Shown piece after piece: positions 47,501 to 56,242 of a DNA stretch of 64,000 bases. Position 1 is the stretch's first letter. Every line of letters begins with the position of its first letter. The notes below the pieces were generated by a model. That model saw only the letters and a program-made list of their open reading frames with translations, made no database searches and was not told the DNA's origin. The stretch comes from Exiguobacterium mexicanum (GTDB lineage: Bacteria > Bacillota > Bacilli > Exiguobacteriales > Exiguobacteriaceae), in assembly GCF_005960665.1 (NCBI RefSeq), contig NZ_CP040676.1:320501-384500 (forward strand). The letters are read 5' to 3'. The position numbers were made by a program, and so were the translations under genes.

Positions 47501-48550
47501 ATGCAACGTGTCTCAAGTGAACTCACACAATTTCGCGGCAGTCACTATGACTTTGGCCGTTTTCAAGGTACTTATATTAAGCGCAGCAAACTGCTCGAGA
47601 ATCGGATCGACCAATGGAAGCTCCGCGTCCCGCGCTTTGAGATTGATGAGCGCGAGGCGAAGCAGGCGTTCGACCGGTTCGCCCCGAAAATTTGGGAAGA
47701 ACTGCTCGGTCTGCAGGACGAGCTCGAGTTGACGCTCGCCGACACGCTCCTTCACTTCGGTCATTTCCGGGTCAATAACCCGGTCAGCGGCTGTTCGATT
47801 TTGACGGGGGACAACTTTCTCGTCCGCAACTATGACTATCACCCGATGACGTACGATGGACGCTATAACGTGTTCCAGCCAGATGAGGGTTACGCCGTCA
47901 TCGGTCCCGTCTCACGTGTCACCGGCCGGATGGACGGGATGAACGAGAAAGGGCTCGCCATGGGTTATAACTTTATCAACCGCCGGCGCCCGGGGGATGG
48001 GTTCGTCTGCCAGATGATCGGCCGAATGATTCTCGAGACGTGCGCCACGGTCGAGGAAGCGGTCGATCTGCTTCAAGAGATTCCGCACCGCGGCTCGTTC
48101 ACGTATGTCGTCCACGACAAGTCGTCGAAGACACGCGTCATCGAAGCGACACCGCGCGATATTCGTGTCCGCGAGTCGAATATCTGTACGAACCATTTCG
48201 AGCTGTTGCAACACGAGAATCGTTACCACCTCGACGACTCGACGCGGCGGATGATGGAAATCAAGATGTATCAACATATCGTCCAGGACGCCGAGAGCGC
48301 GTTCCGACTCATGAACGACTCGGACAAGGGTGTCTTCTCGGAGCTGTATAAGAGCTGGGCCGGCACGATTCACACGGCGGCTTACTTCCCGGAGACGCTC
48401 GAGACGTGGTTCGCCCTCGGTGGCGACCGCGACCCTGTCATTTTCGATTTTCAGGAGTGGCTCGACGGCAAGGATTTCGATTTACATGCCCTCGACGGGG
48501 AAATCGCGACCGATATCGAGTTCGCGAACACGGTCCAACTTTGGCGGTAA
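47501..48550 (+). CDS. C45-family acyltransferase/hydrolase (penicillin V acylase-like Ntn fold)
   Basis: The 349-residue protein matches peptidase family C45, which includes acyl-CoA:6-aminopenicillanate acyltransferase and related hydrolases that self-process to expose a Cys. The conserved Cys lies in VSGCSILTGDNFLVRNYDYHP near residue 90, followed by GRMDGMNEKGLAMGYNFINRR, THVVHDK-like (actual YVVHDKSSKTRVIEATP) and ICTNHFE. No signal peptide. The substrate, perhaps an N-acyl amino acid or a beta-lactam-type amide, is unknown. Confidence 0.82.
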   Translation: MQRVSSELTQFRGSHYDFGRFQGTYIKRSKLLENRIDQWKLRVPRFEIDEREAKQAFDRFAPKIWEELLGLQDELELTLADTLLHFGHFRVNNPVSGCSILTGDNFLVRNYDYHPMTYDGRYNVFQPDEGYAVIGPVSRVTGRMDGMNEKGLAMGYNFINRRRPGDGFVCQMIGRMILETCATVEEAVDLLQEIPHRGSFTYVVHDKSSKTRVIEATPRDIRVRESNICTNHFELLQHENRYHLDDSTRRMMEIKMYQHIVQDAESAFRLMNDSDKGVFSELYKSWAGTIHTAAYFPETLETWFALGGDRDPVIFDFQEWLDGKDFDLHALDGEIATDIEFANTVQLWR

Positions 48551-48553
48551 CAC

Positions 48554-48590
48554 AAACAAGCAGCGGCTCATGAAGAGTCGCTGCTTGTTT
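48554..48590. terminator. Bidirectional terminator between the C45 and GNAT genes
   Basis: A perfect 12-bp stem (AAACAAGCAGCG and complement) around a 13-nt loop between convergent genes. Confidence 0.88.
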
Positions 48591-49038
48591 CGTTGAAGCT
48601 TATCACGTGACTTGTAGTCGAGGTATCGTATGGGATGAAGCCAAGCGATTCATAGAACTGTGCCCCTTGCGTCGTATATGTCCGGAGAACGACGGTGAGG
48701 AAGGTCTGTTTTGCTTCGAGCAACAATGCGTTCGCGAGATGTCTCCCGATACCTTGTCTGCGATAAGCCGGCAAGATGTAAAACCGTCTCAACCGCCCGA
48801 CCGGATGTCCCGGAGAATATGGATCTTGATTCACTCCTCCGATGCCGACTAGATGGCCAGAGGCGTCAAACACTCCGAGTAGACACTCGCCGGGTTGATT
48901 GAACCGATTGCGTCCGTCGTGAAAGTCATCCACCAACCGGTCGAGCATGCGAAAGCCTTCTTGACGACTGGCGACAAGCAAGTCGGTCAAATCGACATGG
49001 TTGAGGTCAAAAATGTGTCGAATCGAATAGGGGGTCAT
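48568..49038 (-). CDS. GNAT-family N-acetyltransferase
   Basis: The 156-residue protein shows the acetyl-CoA binding pattern YRRQGIGRHLANALLLEA near residue 98 and the C-terminal FYESLGFIPYDTSTTSHVISF. It acetylates an amine of unknown substrate. ATG 49038 follows RBS GGAGATGAG; upstream in-frame starts lack an RBS. Its last codons overlap the convergent terminator. Confidence 0.85.
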   Translation of the reverse strand: MTPYSIRHIFDLNHVDLTDLLVASRQEGFRMLDRLVDDFHDGRNRFNQPGECLLGVFDASGHLVGIGGVNQDPYSPGHPVGRLRRFYILPAYRRQGIGRHLANALLLEAKQTFLTVVLRTYTTQGAQFYESLGFIPYDTSTTSHVISFNETSSDSS

Positions 49039-49114
49039 GGTCTCATCTCCATTCGCGTGTCGGGCGGTACAGTTTTCTGTAAAACCGGGAATACTCATAG
49101 CAGGAGGGATTCAG

Positions 49115-49216
49115 ATGAAACGAATCGGATTATTAGCCATCATGCTCAGTTTGATGCTCGTCCTGTCACGGCGACCGTATGATAATCACGCGAGTCAGGA
49201 CCGCGTGTCTCGATGA
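49115..49216 (+). pseudogene. Signal-peptide stub of a lost secreted protein
   Basis: GCAGGAGGG followed by an ATG at 49115 starts a typical signal peptide (MKRIGLLAIMLSLMLVLS), after which the frame runs into sequence of the oppositely oriented methyltransferase gene and stops at 49216. Only 33 codons remain. It is a gene start whose body has been deleted; the junction is near 49166. Confidence 0.6.
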
Positions 49217-49772
49217 CGTCGGTCAGACCGAGCGCGGAAGCGGCGGGTATGAACTGTTCCCGCACGATGGATGCGATGCCATCCCACGCCACGTCAGCTT
49301 TCCCATCGCAGTAAGTGATGACGAATGACCCACCTGGTGCGAGCACGCGATCAATCTCGGCAAGCACCGCCGGCACGTCTTCCCAAAAGTAGAGTGTGTG
49401 GATGCTGAAGACGCGGTCAAACTGCGCGTCCGGGAACGGGAGCGTCCCGAGGTCGCCTTGGACGACTTCGGCTCGCCCAGCTTGCACGTCTACTCGATTT
49501 CGTCGGAGCGCCGAGCGGACGATAGTTGGGGAACGATCGAGTCCGGTCACATGCACGTGCTCAAAGCCACGCAGCATCTGTGCCAGTGCGTCACCGGCCC
49601 CGCAACCGAGGTCGAGGACGCGATTATCGAGCTGAATATGAAGTTGCTCAATCGTCCAATCGACCTCGACGCGGTGTTGGCGGACCATCTTCTCACCGAT
49701 GTATGTCCCGACGATGCCGCGCGGGTTCTCGTATTGACTGTCAATCCATGTTTGCAGGCGTTTCCCGCGCAT
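49146..49772 (-). CDS. Class I SAM-dependent methyltransferase
   Basis: The 208-residue enzyme has the SAM motif VLDLGCGAGDALAQML near residue 52, an acidic loop (VTGLDRSP), motif II-like DAQFDRVFSIHTLYFWEDVP and GGSFVITYCDGK, as in UbiE/COQ5-like methyltransferases. ATG 49772 follows AGAAAGGAA. Its last few codons (about GRASN) are read from the antisense of the signal-peptide stub, so the native C-terminus may have been replaced. Substrate unknown. Confidence 0.82.
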   Translation of the reverse strand: MRGKRLQTWIDSQYENPRGIVGTYIGEKMVRQHRVEVDWTIEQLHIQLDNRVLDLGCGAGDALAQMLRGFEHVHVTGLDRSPTIVRSALRRNRVDVQAGRAEVVQGDLGTLPFPDAQFDRVFSIHTLYFWEDVPAVLAEIDRVLAPGGSFVITYCDGKADVAWDGIASIVREQFIPAASALGLTDVIETRGPDSRDYHTVAVTGRASN

Positions 49773-49845
49773 CGAACCATTCCTTTCTAAATGAAGCCGT
49801 TGTAGATTGAGTGTAGCATACCCATAAAGTAGAGGAGTTGAATTG

Positions 49846-51333
49846 ATGCGATCGTTTTGGATTTTCGGCAATCAACTGTCACACGAGCTCGAGCTGTTCA
49901 GTCATATCGAGGACGATGACGTCATCGTCATGATCGAGGCGACGTCTCGGGCGATGTGGCGGAAGTATCATAAACAGAAGCTCGTCCTCATCTTCTCGGC
50001 GATACGTCATTTCGCCGACGAGCTGCGCGACAAAGGTTACATGGTCGATTATCACGAGGCCGACTCGTTCCAAGATGCGTGGGACGACCACTTCACACGA
50101 TATGAGCCGGAAGAAATCCATTACACGGCCGTCACCGACGCCGCGATGGAGAAGAAGTTGCATCAGTTTGGGGAGAAACACAAACTCGTTGAACATTCGG
50201 ACGTGCCGCTCTTCTATTTAACGAAACAGGAGGCCGTCGAGACGATTGGTGCCGTGCCGTGGCGGATGGATCGGTTCTATCGCCAGATGCGGAAACGGTT
50301 CGAGGTATTGCTTGAGGACGGGAAACCAAATGGCGGTAAATGGTCGTTCGATGCGGACAACCGTCAGCCGCCGAAAGATGGGCTGACGTTCCCGGCACCG
50401 ATTCACTTCCGACCTGACGCCATCACAAAAGACGTCATTGAAAAAGTAGAGCGAGATTTCACCGACCATCCGGGCGACATCACCCCGTTCGTCTGGCCGG
50501 TGACGCGCAGTGAGGCACGCCGGGCACTGAAACGGTTCATCAAGGAGCGGCTCGAGACGTTCGGTCCGTATCAAGACGCGATGCTGACAGACAATCAGGA
50601 CATGTCGCATAGCCTGTTATCGTCTTCAATCAACATCGGACTGTTGACTCCGGATGTGGTCGTCCAGGCAGCGTTGGAGTCGGACGCGCCACTCGCCTCG
50701 GTCGAAGGATTCGTCCGCCAAATCCTCGGCTGGCGGGAATATATGCGTGCTGTCTACGTGGCCTCGATGCCGGGATACGAGTCGGTCAACACGTTCAAGC
50801 ATGAGCGCGACTTGCCGCACTATTTTTGGGACGCCGAGACGGACATGAACTGCATCCATCAGAGCGTGAAACCGGTCATCGAGAAGGCGCACAATCATCA
50901 CATCCAGCGCCTCATGGTGCTCGGGAACTTTGCGACACTGTTCGAGGTATCGCCGCAACAGACGAGCGACTGGTTCAACGAGATGTATATCGACGCCTAC
51001 GATTGGGTCGTCTTGCCGAACGTGCTCGGGATGGCGCTCCATGCCGACGGCGGGAAGCTGGCGACGAAGCCGTATATCGCCTCGGGAAAGTATATCGATA
51101 GGATGAGCGACTACTGCAAAGGCTGCAAGTATAACCCGAAACACACGACCGAAGACGACGCCTGTCCGTTCAACGCCCTCTATTGGAACTTCATCGACAA
51201 GCACGAGGAGCGGTTCGAAAAGAACCAGCGCATGAAGATGATGATCCGCAACTGGCAAGGCCGGGATGATGCCGTCAAAGCCGACATCTTGGCGAAAGCG
51301 AGACAGACGCTCGACGACACCGACTCATTATGA
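49846..51333 (+). CDS. Iron-sulfur photolyase/cryptochrome-like protein (FeS-BCP, PhrB type)
   Basis: The 495-residue flavoprotein resembles the prokaryotic (6-4) photolyase/CryB group. It has the N-terminal alpha/beta antenna domain (FWIFGNQLSHELELF), a helical FAD domain (GWREYMRAVY, ADGGKLATKPYIASG) and the four-Cys cluster signature (YCKGCKYNP near 421 and DACPFNALYW near 437), of which three Cys are visible in these motifs and the fourth is upstream. It likely repairs UV lesions by light. RBS GAGGAG selects ATG 49846. Confidence 0.88.
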   Translation: MRSFWIFGNQLSHELELFSHIEDDDVIVMIEATSRAMWRKYHKQKLVLIFSAIRHFADELRDKGYMVDYHEADSFQDAWDDHFTRYEPEEIHYTAVTDAAMEKKLHQFGEKHKLVEHSDVPLFYLTKQEAVETIGAVPWRMDRFYRQMRKRFEVLLEDGKPNGGKWSFDADNRQPPKDGLTFPAPIHFRPDAITKDVIEKVERDFTDHPGDITPFVWPVTRSEARRALKRFIKERLETFGPYQDAMLTDNQDMSHSLLSSSINIGLLTPDVVVQAALESDAPLASVEGFVRQILGWREYMRAVYVASMPGYESVNTFKHERDLPHYFWDAETDMNCIHQSVKPVIEKAHNHHIQRLMVLGNFATLFEVSPQQTSDWFNEMYIDAYDWVVLPNVLGMALHADGGKLATKPYIASGKYIDRMSDYCKGCKYNPKHTTEDDACPFNALYWNFIDKHEERFEKNQRMKMMIRNWQGRDDAVKADILAKARQTLDDTDSL

Positions 51334-51344
51334 GTCGTTTTTTT
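51320..51344 (+). terminator. Terminator overlapping the photolyase-like stop codon
   Basis: CGACTCA pairs with TGAGTCG across a TTA loop, then seven T residues. Confidence 0.75.
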
Positions 51345-51363
51345 ACGTCGGCTTCACAAACTT

Positions 51364-51392
51364 TTGCACGAGCTTCACGGAAGCTTTACATT
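51364..51392 (+). promoter_or_regulatory. Promoter of the glpP-ugp operon
   Basis: TTGCAC (51364-51369), a 17-bp spacer and TACATT (51387-51392) form a SigA-type promoter, starting a leader of about 130 nt. Confidence 0.5.
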
Positions 51393-51461
51393 CATCCGGT
51401 ACGATATGACTTGTGAGACCCCCTCATGCCAAGTGAATAGCAACCGGTAGAACATTCGAGA

Positions 51462-51515
51462 GACCAACAGAAGCCCGTACGTCGATGACGTCCTGTTTCT
51501 GTTGGTCCTTTTTTA
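51462..51515 (+). promoter_or_regulatory. Leader terminator, probable GlpP antitermination target
   Basis: GACCAACAGAA (51462-51472) pairs perfectly with TTCTGTTGGTC (51497-51507) and is followed by a T run; an inner ACGTC/GACGT hairpin lies in the loop. It stands between the promoter and glpP, so the whole operon is made only when the terminator is bypassed, as GlpP does in the Bacillus glp leaders when glycerol 3-phosphate is present. Confidence 0.68.
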
Positions 51516-51531
51516 GGGAAGGATGATTCAA

Positions 51532-52119
51532 GTGAATGAAACACTTCGCACGATCGGACAAGAGAAGATGATTGCCTCCATCAAATTACCGAAACAACTC
51601 GAGAAGTTCCTGCAGTCGGACGTGACGACGACGTTCCTCATGATGGGGACGCTCAGCACGCTCGACCGCTACGTCGCCCATTTGAAGCGTGAGAATCGGA
51701 CCGTGTTCCTGCACGCCGAACGCATTAACGGCATCAGCCTCGACCGGGACGGCATCGACTATTTGGCGAAACGGGTCGGCGCCGATGGGATTGTGACGAC
51801 GAAGGCGTCTGTCATCCAACACGCCAAACGGGCCGGCCTGATGACGGTGCAGCGCCTGTTCCTCGTCGACTCGGACGCCATCACCTCAGGCATCAAGATG
51901 GCGAAAGACCAACAGCCGGACGCGCTCGAACTGATGCCGGGTCTCATCCCGAGTGTCATCGAGCACGTCGCGGAACACGTCTCGCTGCCGATTGTGACGG
52001 GCGGGATGATCCGGAAACCGATTCACGTGCATGAAGCACTCGCTCACGGGGCGTTCGCCGTCTCGACCGGGGACGAGCGGCTTTGGGCGTCGCAAGGAAT
52101 GAAGGAGGATATCATATGA
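51532..52119 (+). CDS. glpP: Glycerol-3-phosphate-responsive antiterminator GlpP
   Basis: GlpP binds glycerol 3-phosphate and leader RNA to prevent termination. The 195-residue TIM-barrel protein has FLHAERINGISLDRDGI near 65, DGIVTTKASVIQHAKR near 85, ALELMPGLIPSVI near 140 and VTGGMIRKPIHVHEAL near 160. The GTG at 51532 has proper spacing to AGGGAAGG; the ATG at 51523 directly abuts it but is a possible alternative. It overlaps ugpC (ATGA), which makes it a self-controlled regulator of the transport operon. Confidence 0.9.
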   Translation: MNETLRTIGQEKMIASIKLPKQLEKFLQSDVTTTFLMMGTLSTLDRYVAHLKRENRTVFLHAERINGISLDRDGIDYLAKRVGADGIVTTKASVIQHAKRAGLMTVQRLFLVDSDAITSGIKMAKDQQPDALELMPGLIPSVIEHVAEHVSLPIVTGGMIRKPIHVHEALAHGAFAVSTGDERLWASQGMKEDII

Positions 52120-53207
52120 AATCGATTCAACTGCAGAATATCAAAAAGTCATACGACGAGACGGAAGTCATCCGTGGCATCGACGTGACGATCGAGGCCG
52201 GTGAATTCTTCGCCCTCGTCGGACCGTCGGGATGCGGCAAGAGTACGATGCTCCGGATGATCGCCGGGCTCGAGTCGATCACGAGCGGGACGCTCCGCAT
52301 CGACGGCGTCGCAGCGAACGAACTGAAACCGAGCGAGCGGCAACTATCGATGGTATTCCAAAACTATGCGCTCTATCCGCACATGACCGTCGAGAAAAAC
52401 ATCACGTTCGGGTTACATACGAAAGGACTGACGAAGCTCGAGCAGCGCGAACGTTGCTTGGAAGCGGCCGAGACGCTCGGACTGACGGACTATTTGAAGC
52501 GGAAGCCGCGCGAACTGTCGGGCGGGCAACGGCAACGGGTCGCCTTGGCCCGGGCCATCGTCACCGAGTCGCCGATTTGCCTCATGGACGAGCCGCTCTC
52601 GAACTTGGACGCGAAACTTCGGGCCAAGATGCGCTCGGAGATCCGGCAGCTGCAACGCAAGCTCAAGCTGACGATGATTTACGTCACGCACGACCAAGTC
52701 GAGGCGATGACGATGGCCGACCGGATGATGCTGTTGAACGATGGCCAGGTCCAACAAGTCGGTCAACCGCTCGATTTGTACAATAAGCCGGCGAACACGT
52801 TCGTCGCCTCGTTCATCGGGTCACCGCCGATGAATTTGACGCCGGTGCAACGGAGTGACAAGGGCTGGGTCGCCTCGGACGGGCGTCTATTCCACCCGAA
52901 CACGCTGACGCGAGAAGATACGGCGACGCTCGGCATCCGGCCGGAACAAATCACGCCGGCGAAAGACGAGATCACGTTCTACGCCGAACTGAAAAATATC
53001 GAAGTGCTCGGCACGGAGACGATTCTCGCCTTTGACATGGGCGGCGTCGAGTGGCTCGCCAAATGGCCCGGACAATGGCCGCTCGCGATTGGGGAGAAGA
53101 TTGCCTGTTACGTCGACCCGAAACAGATGTCACTGTTTGATGCGACGGGGAATCGCATCGAACCGCGGCAACCGAAACTGTTCGAGGCGTTGGAGGTGTT
53201 CCAATGA
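52116..53207 (+). CDS. ugpC: Glycerophosphodiester/G3P ABC transporter, ATP-binding protein
   Basis: The 363-residue ATPase has Walker A GPSGCGKST near 38, signature LSGGQRQRVALARAI near 133, Walker B CLMDEPLSNLDAKLR and a C-terminal TOBE/MalK-like regulatory domain (about 240-360). The operon context with glpP, ugpA, ugpE, ugpB and ugpQ gives the substrate; by sequence alone it could also serve sugars. RBS AAGGAGG. Confidence 0.88.
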   Translation: MKSIQLQNIKKSYDETEVIRGIDVTIEAGEFFALVGPSGCGKSTMLRMIAGLESITSGTLRIDGVAANELKPSERQLSMVFQNYALYPHMTVEKNITFGLHTKGLTKLEQRERCLEAAETLGLTDYLKRKPRELSGGQRQRVALARAIVTESPICLMDEPLSNLDAKLRAKMRSEIRQLQRKLKLTMIYVTHDQVEAMTMADRMMLLNDGQVQQVGQPLDLYNKPANTFVASFIGSPPMNLTPVQRSDKGWVASDGRLFHPNTLTREDTATLGIRPEQITPAKDEITFYAELKNIEVLGTETILAFDMGGVEWLAKWPGQWPLAIGEKIACYVDPKQMSLFDATGNRIEPRQPKLFEALEVFQ

Positions 53208-54109
53208 CGGTCGCCCTTCCGAGACAACGCGTCTGGACCCGATTATCAGACGCGACGAGCGGACTCCTCTACTTGTCCCCGTCGATCGCGTTATTTGGGA
53301 TCTTTCTCGTCTATCCGTTGTTCCGGACGATTTACTTGAGTTTCTTTCAAACGGACACGCAAGGGACGCCACTCAGTTACGTCGGCGGCGAACATTACGC
53401 CAAACTGTTCACGAGCGCCTCGTTTTGGCAGAGCATCCAGGCGACGGTCGGCTTCGTCCTGTTGACCGTCCCACTCACGATCATCATCGCGCTCGGTCTG
53501 GCGCTCCTCGCCAACGAGAAGCTGCGCGGGATTGGCATCTTCCGGACAGCGTTCTCGGCGACGATGGGGATGAGCGTCGCAGCCTCATCCGTCATTTGGA
53601 TGTTCATGTACAACCCGTCGATCGGTATCTTCAATCGCTTCTTGGAAGCGGTTGGGGCAAGCGGGGTGCAGTGGCTACTTGACCCGCAGTACGCGCTTCT
53701 ATCCGTGTCGCTCGCGACCGTCTGGATGAATATCGGCTTCACGTTCTTGATTCTCCTCGGCGGGCTGCAAAACATCGACCGGACATTGTATGAGAGTGCG
53801 GACATCGCCGGGACCGGATATTGGACCCAGCTCCGGGCCATCACAATCCCGATGTTATCCCCGACGCTCTTCTTCGTCGGCATCATCTCGCTCATCAATG
53901 CGTTCCAGACGTTCGGACAAATCGATTTGCTGACGAAAGGCGGCCCGACGAACTCGACGAACGTCATCGTCTACGCCATCTATAAGGACGCGTTCATCAA
54001 CTATAACGTCGGCGGGGCGAGTGCGCAGGCCGTGCTCTTGTTCTTGACGGTCCTCCTGTTGACGTGGCTCCAGTTCAAGCTCGTCGAAAGGAAGGTGCAT
54101 TACCAATGA
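53204..54109 (+). CDS. ugpA: Glycerophosphodiester/G3P ABC transporter permease
   Basis: The 301-residue permease has six membrane segments and the EAA loop ESADIAGTGYWTQLRAITIPML near residue 200, where UgpC docks. It overlaps ugpC and ugpE by ATGA junctions, typical of tightly coupled transporter subunits. Confidence 0.88.
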   Translation: MTVALPRQRVWTRLSDATSGLLYLSPSIALFGIFLVYPLFRTIYLSFFQTDTQGTPLSYVGGEHYAKLFTSASFWQSIQATVGFVLLTVPLTIIIALGLALLANEKLRGIGIFRTAFSATMGMSVAASSVIWMFMYNPSIGIFNRFLEAVGASGVQWLLDPQYALLSVSLATVWMNIGFTFLILLGGLQNIDRTLYESADIAGTGYWTQLRAITIPMLSPTLFFVGIISLINAFQTFGQIDLLTKGGPTNSTNVIVYAIYKDAFINYNVGGASAQAVLLFLTVLLLTWLQFKLVERKVHYQ

Positions 54110-54915
54110 CGCTCCGGAAAGTAGTCACGTATACGCTCCTCGTCTTGAGCGTCGTCGTCATGCTGTTCCCGATTGCCTACGCGTTCTCGATCAGCCTGAT
54201 GGACGGGAGCGAAGTGTTGAAAGGGAACCTCATCCCGCGCGACGTCACGTTCGACAACTATGTCGCCGCGTTCGAGCGGATCCCGCTCATGACGTACTTA
54301 TGGAACAGTCTCGTCGTCGCACTCCTCGTTATGGTCGGCCAAGTCGTCTTGTCGAGTCTTGCCGCCTTCGCGTTCGTCTTCATCGACTTCAAAGGGAAAG
54401 GGATCATCTTCATGCTCTTCCTCGCGACGATGATGGTGCCATGGGAAGCGACGATGGTACCGAACTTCTTGACGATTCAGTCGCTCGGCTGGCTCAACTC
54501 GGTGTGGGGGCTGTCGGTGCCATTCTTCGCGCTCGCGTTCGGGACGTTCCTGCTCCGGCAACAGTTCAAGACGATTCCGTACGAGATGTACGAGGCATCA
54601 CAAATCGCCGGCATCAGCCGTTTCCGTTTCTTTTGGAACGTCGTCTTGCCGGTCTCGAAGACACCGCTCGTCACGTTGTCGGTATATAGCTTCTTGACGA
54701 CATGGAACATGTACTTATGGCCGCTCCTCGTGACAAACACGGAGCAGGCACGCACGGTGCAAATCGGGATTAAGCAGATGCAGTCGAACGAGGTCGCCTC
54801 GGATTGGGGTGTCGTCATGGCGGCGGTCATCTTGATCATCATCCCGACGCTGATGCTGTTATTCGCAGGACAAAAGCAGTTACAAGAAGGTTTGACGCAA
54901 GGCGCGATCAAATAA
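54106..54915 (+). CDS. ugpE: Glycerophosphodiester/G3P ABC transporter permease
   Basis: The 269-residue partner permease has six membrane segments and the EAA loop YEASQIAGISRFRFFWNVVLP near residue 165. ATG 54106 overlaps the ugpA stop; the longer open frame from 54064 is not needed. Confidence 0.88.
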   Translation: MTLRKVVTYTLLVLSVVVMLFPIAYAFSISLMDGSEVLKGNLIPRDVTFDNYVAAFERIPLMTYLWNSLVVALLVMVGQVVLSSLAAFAFVFIDFKGKGIIFMLFLATMMVPWEATMVPNFLTIQSLGWLNSVWGLSVPFFALAFGTFLLRQQFKTIPYEMYEASQIAGISRFRFFWNVVLPVSKTPLVTLSVYSFLTTWNMYLWPLLVTNTEQARTVQIGIKQMQSNEVASDWGVVMAAVILIIIPTLMLLFAGQKQLQEGLTQGAIK

Positions 54916-54930
54916 TAGGGGGAATATATG

Positions 54931-56241
54931 ATGAAAAAGAAAGCATTATTCGCAGGGTTGGCTAGTTCGGTATTGTTGCTCGGGGCATGTGGCAGTCAAG
55001 AAGCGGAAGAGGCCGCGGCGACTACGACGACGGACGGAAAGACGGAAGTCGTGTTTTGGCACGCGATGAGCGGGGACTTAGAGACCGCGCTCAACAACCA
55101 AGTCGATGCCTTCAACGAGTCGCAAGAAGAATATGAAGTGAAACCGGTGTTCCAAGGCACGTATGAAGAGGCGCTGACGAAGTTCAACGCCGTCGCGGGT
55201 TCGACAGATGCACCGGCTATCATGCAGACGTTCGAGGTCGGCACGAAGTATATGATCGACTCGAACAAAATCACGCCGGTCCAGGAGTTCATCGACAAAG
55301 AGGACTTCGATACGAGCGTCTGGGAAGAGAACATCTTGAGCTACTATCAAGTCGACGGCAAGCAGTACTCGATGCCGTTCAACTCGTCGACACCGGTGCT
55401 CATCTACAACAAGGATGCGTTCGAAAAAGCGGGACTCGATCCGGAGAAAGCGCCGCGGACGTATGATGAACTGAAGAAGGCGGCGAAGACACTGACGACC
55501 GACGGCCAGACCGGCTTCACGATGCTGAACTACGGTTGGTTCTTTGAACAGCTCGTCGCCGCGCAAGGCGGGCTCTACGTCGATAACGACAACGGGCGCA
55601 GCGGTGCGCCGACGAAAGCGGTATTCGATGGGGAAGAAGGACAGAACGCCTTCAACTTGATCAAAGAGATGTACGACGAGAAGACGTTCATGAACGTCGG
55701 CCAAAACTGGGACGACATGCGTGCCGCTTTCCAATCAGGGAAAGTCGCCATGTATCTCGACTCGTCGGCCGGGATTCGCACCGTCGCGGATAACGCCGAC
55801 TTCGAGGTCGGGGCATCATACTTGCCGGTGCCAAACGAAGCGGAGCGGGAAGGCGTCATCATCGGTGGAGCCTCGCTCTGGATGGGTGACGGCATCGCCG
55901 ACGAGACGAAGCAGGGAGCATGGGAGTTCATGAAGTATGCGGCGTCGAAAGAAGCACAGGCCAAATGGCACGTCGAGACGGGCTACTTCGCCATCAATCC
56001 GGAGGCGTATGACGAGCCGATCGTCAAAGAGATGTGGGCCGAATATCCACAACTGAAAGTGACGGTCGATCAATTGAGCGAGACGACAGCCTCACCAGCG
56101 ACACAAGGCGCGCTCATCTCGACGTTCCCGCAGTCCCGTCAAAGCGTCGTCAATGCGATGGAGAGCCTATACCAAGGCGTATCGGTCGAAGAGGCGTTGA
56201 AGCGCGCGGCCGATGAGACGACTTCCACCTTGGGACAATGA
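54931..56241 (+). CDS. ugpB: Glycerophosphodiester/G3P-binding lipoprotein
   Basis: The 436-residue protein is the extracellular receptor of the transporter: lipobox LLLGAC near residue 19 (signal MKKKALFAGLASSVLLLGAC), then a family 1 solute-binding fold (VVFWHAMSGDLETALNNQV near 40, PFNSSTPVLIYNKDAF near 150, GGASLWMGDG near 310). WHAMSG resembles the substrate loop of UgpB for the phosphoglycerol group. A second ATG at 54928 is possible; RBS AGGGGG. Confidence 0.88.
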   Translation: MKKKALFAGLASSVLLLGACGSQEAEEAAATTTTDGKTEVVFWHAMSGDLETALNNQVDAFNESQEEYEVKPVFQGTYEEALTKFNAVAGSTDAPAIMQTFEVGTKYMIDSNKITPVQEFIDKEDFDTSVWEENILSYYQVDGKQYSMPFNSSTPVLIYNKDAFEKAGLDPEKAPRTYDELKKAAKTLTTDGQTGFTMLNYGWFFEQLVAAQGGLYVDNDNGRSGAPTKAVFDGEEGQNAFNLIKEMYDEKTFMNVGQNWDDMRAAFQSGKVAMYLDSSAGIRTVADNADFEVGASYLPVPNEAEREGVIIGGASLWMGDGIADETKQGAWEFMKYAASKEAQAKWHVETGYFAINPEAYDEPIVKEMWAEYPQLKVTVDQLSETTASPATQGALISTFPQSRQSVVNAMESLYQGVSVEEALKRAADETTSTLGQ

Positions 56242-56242
56242 T

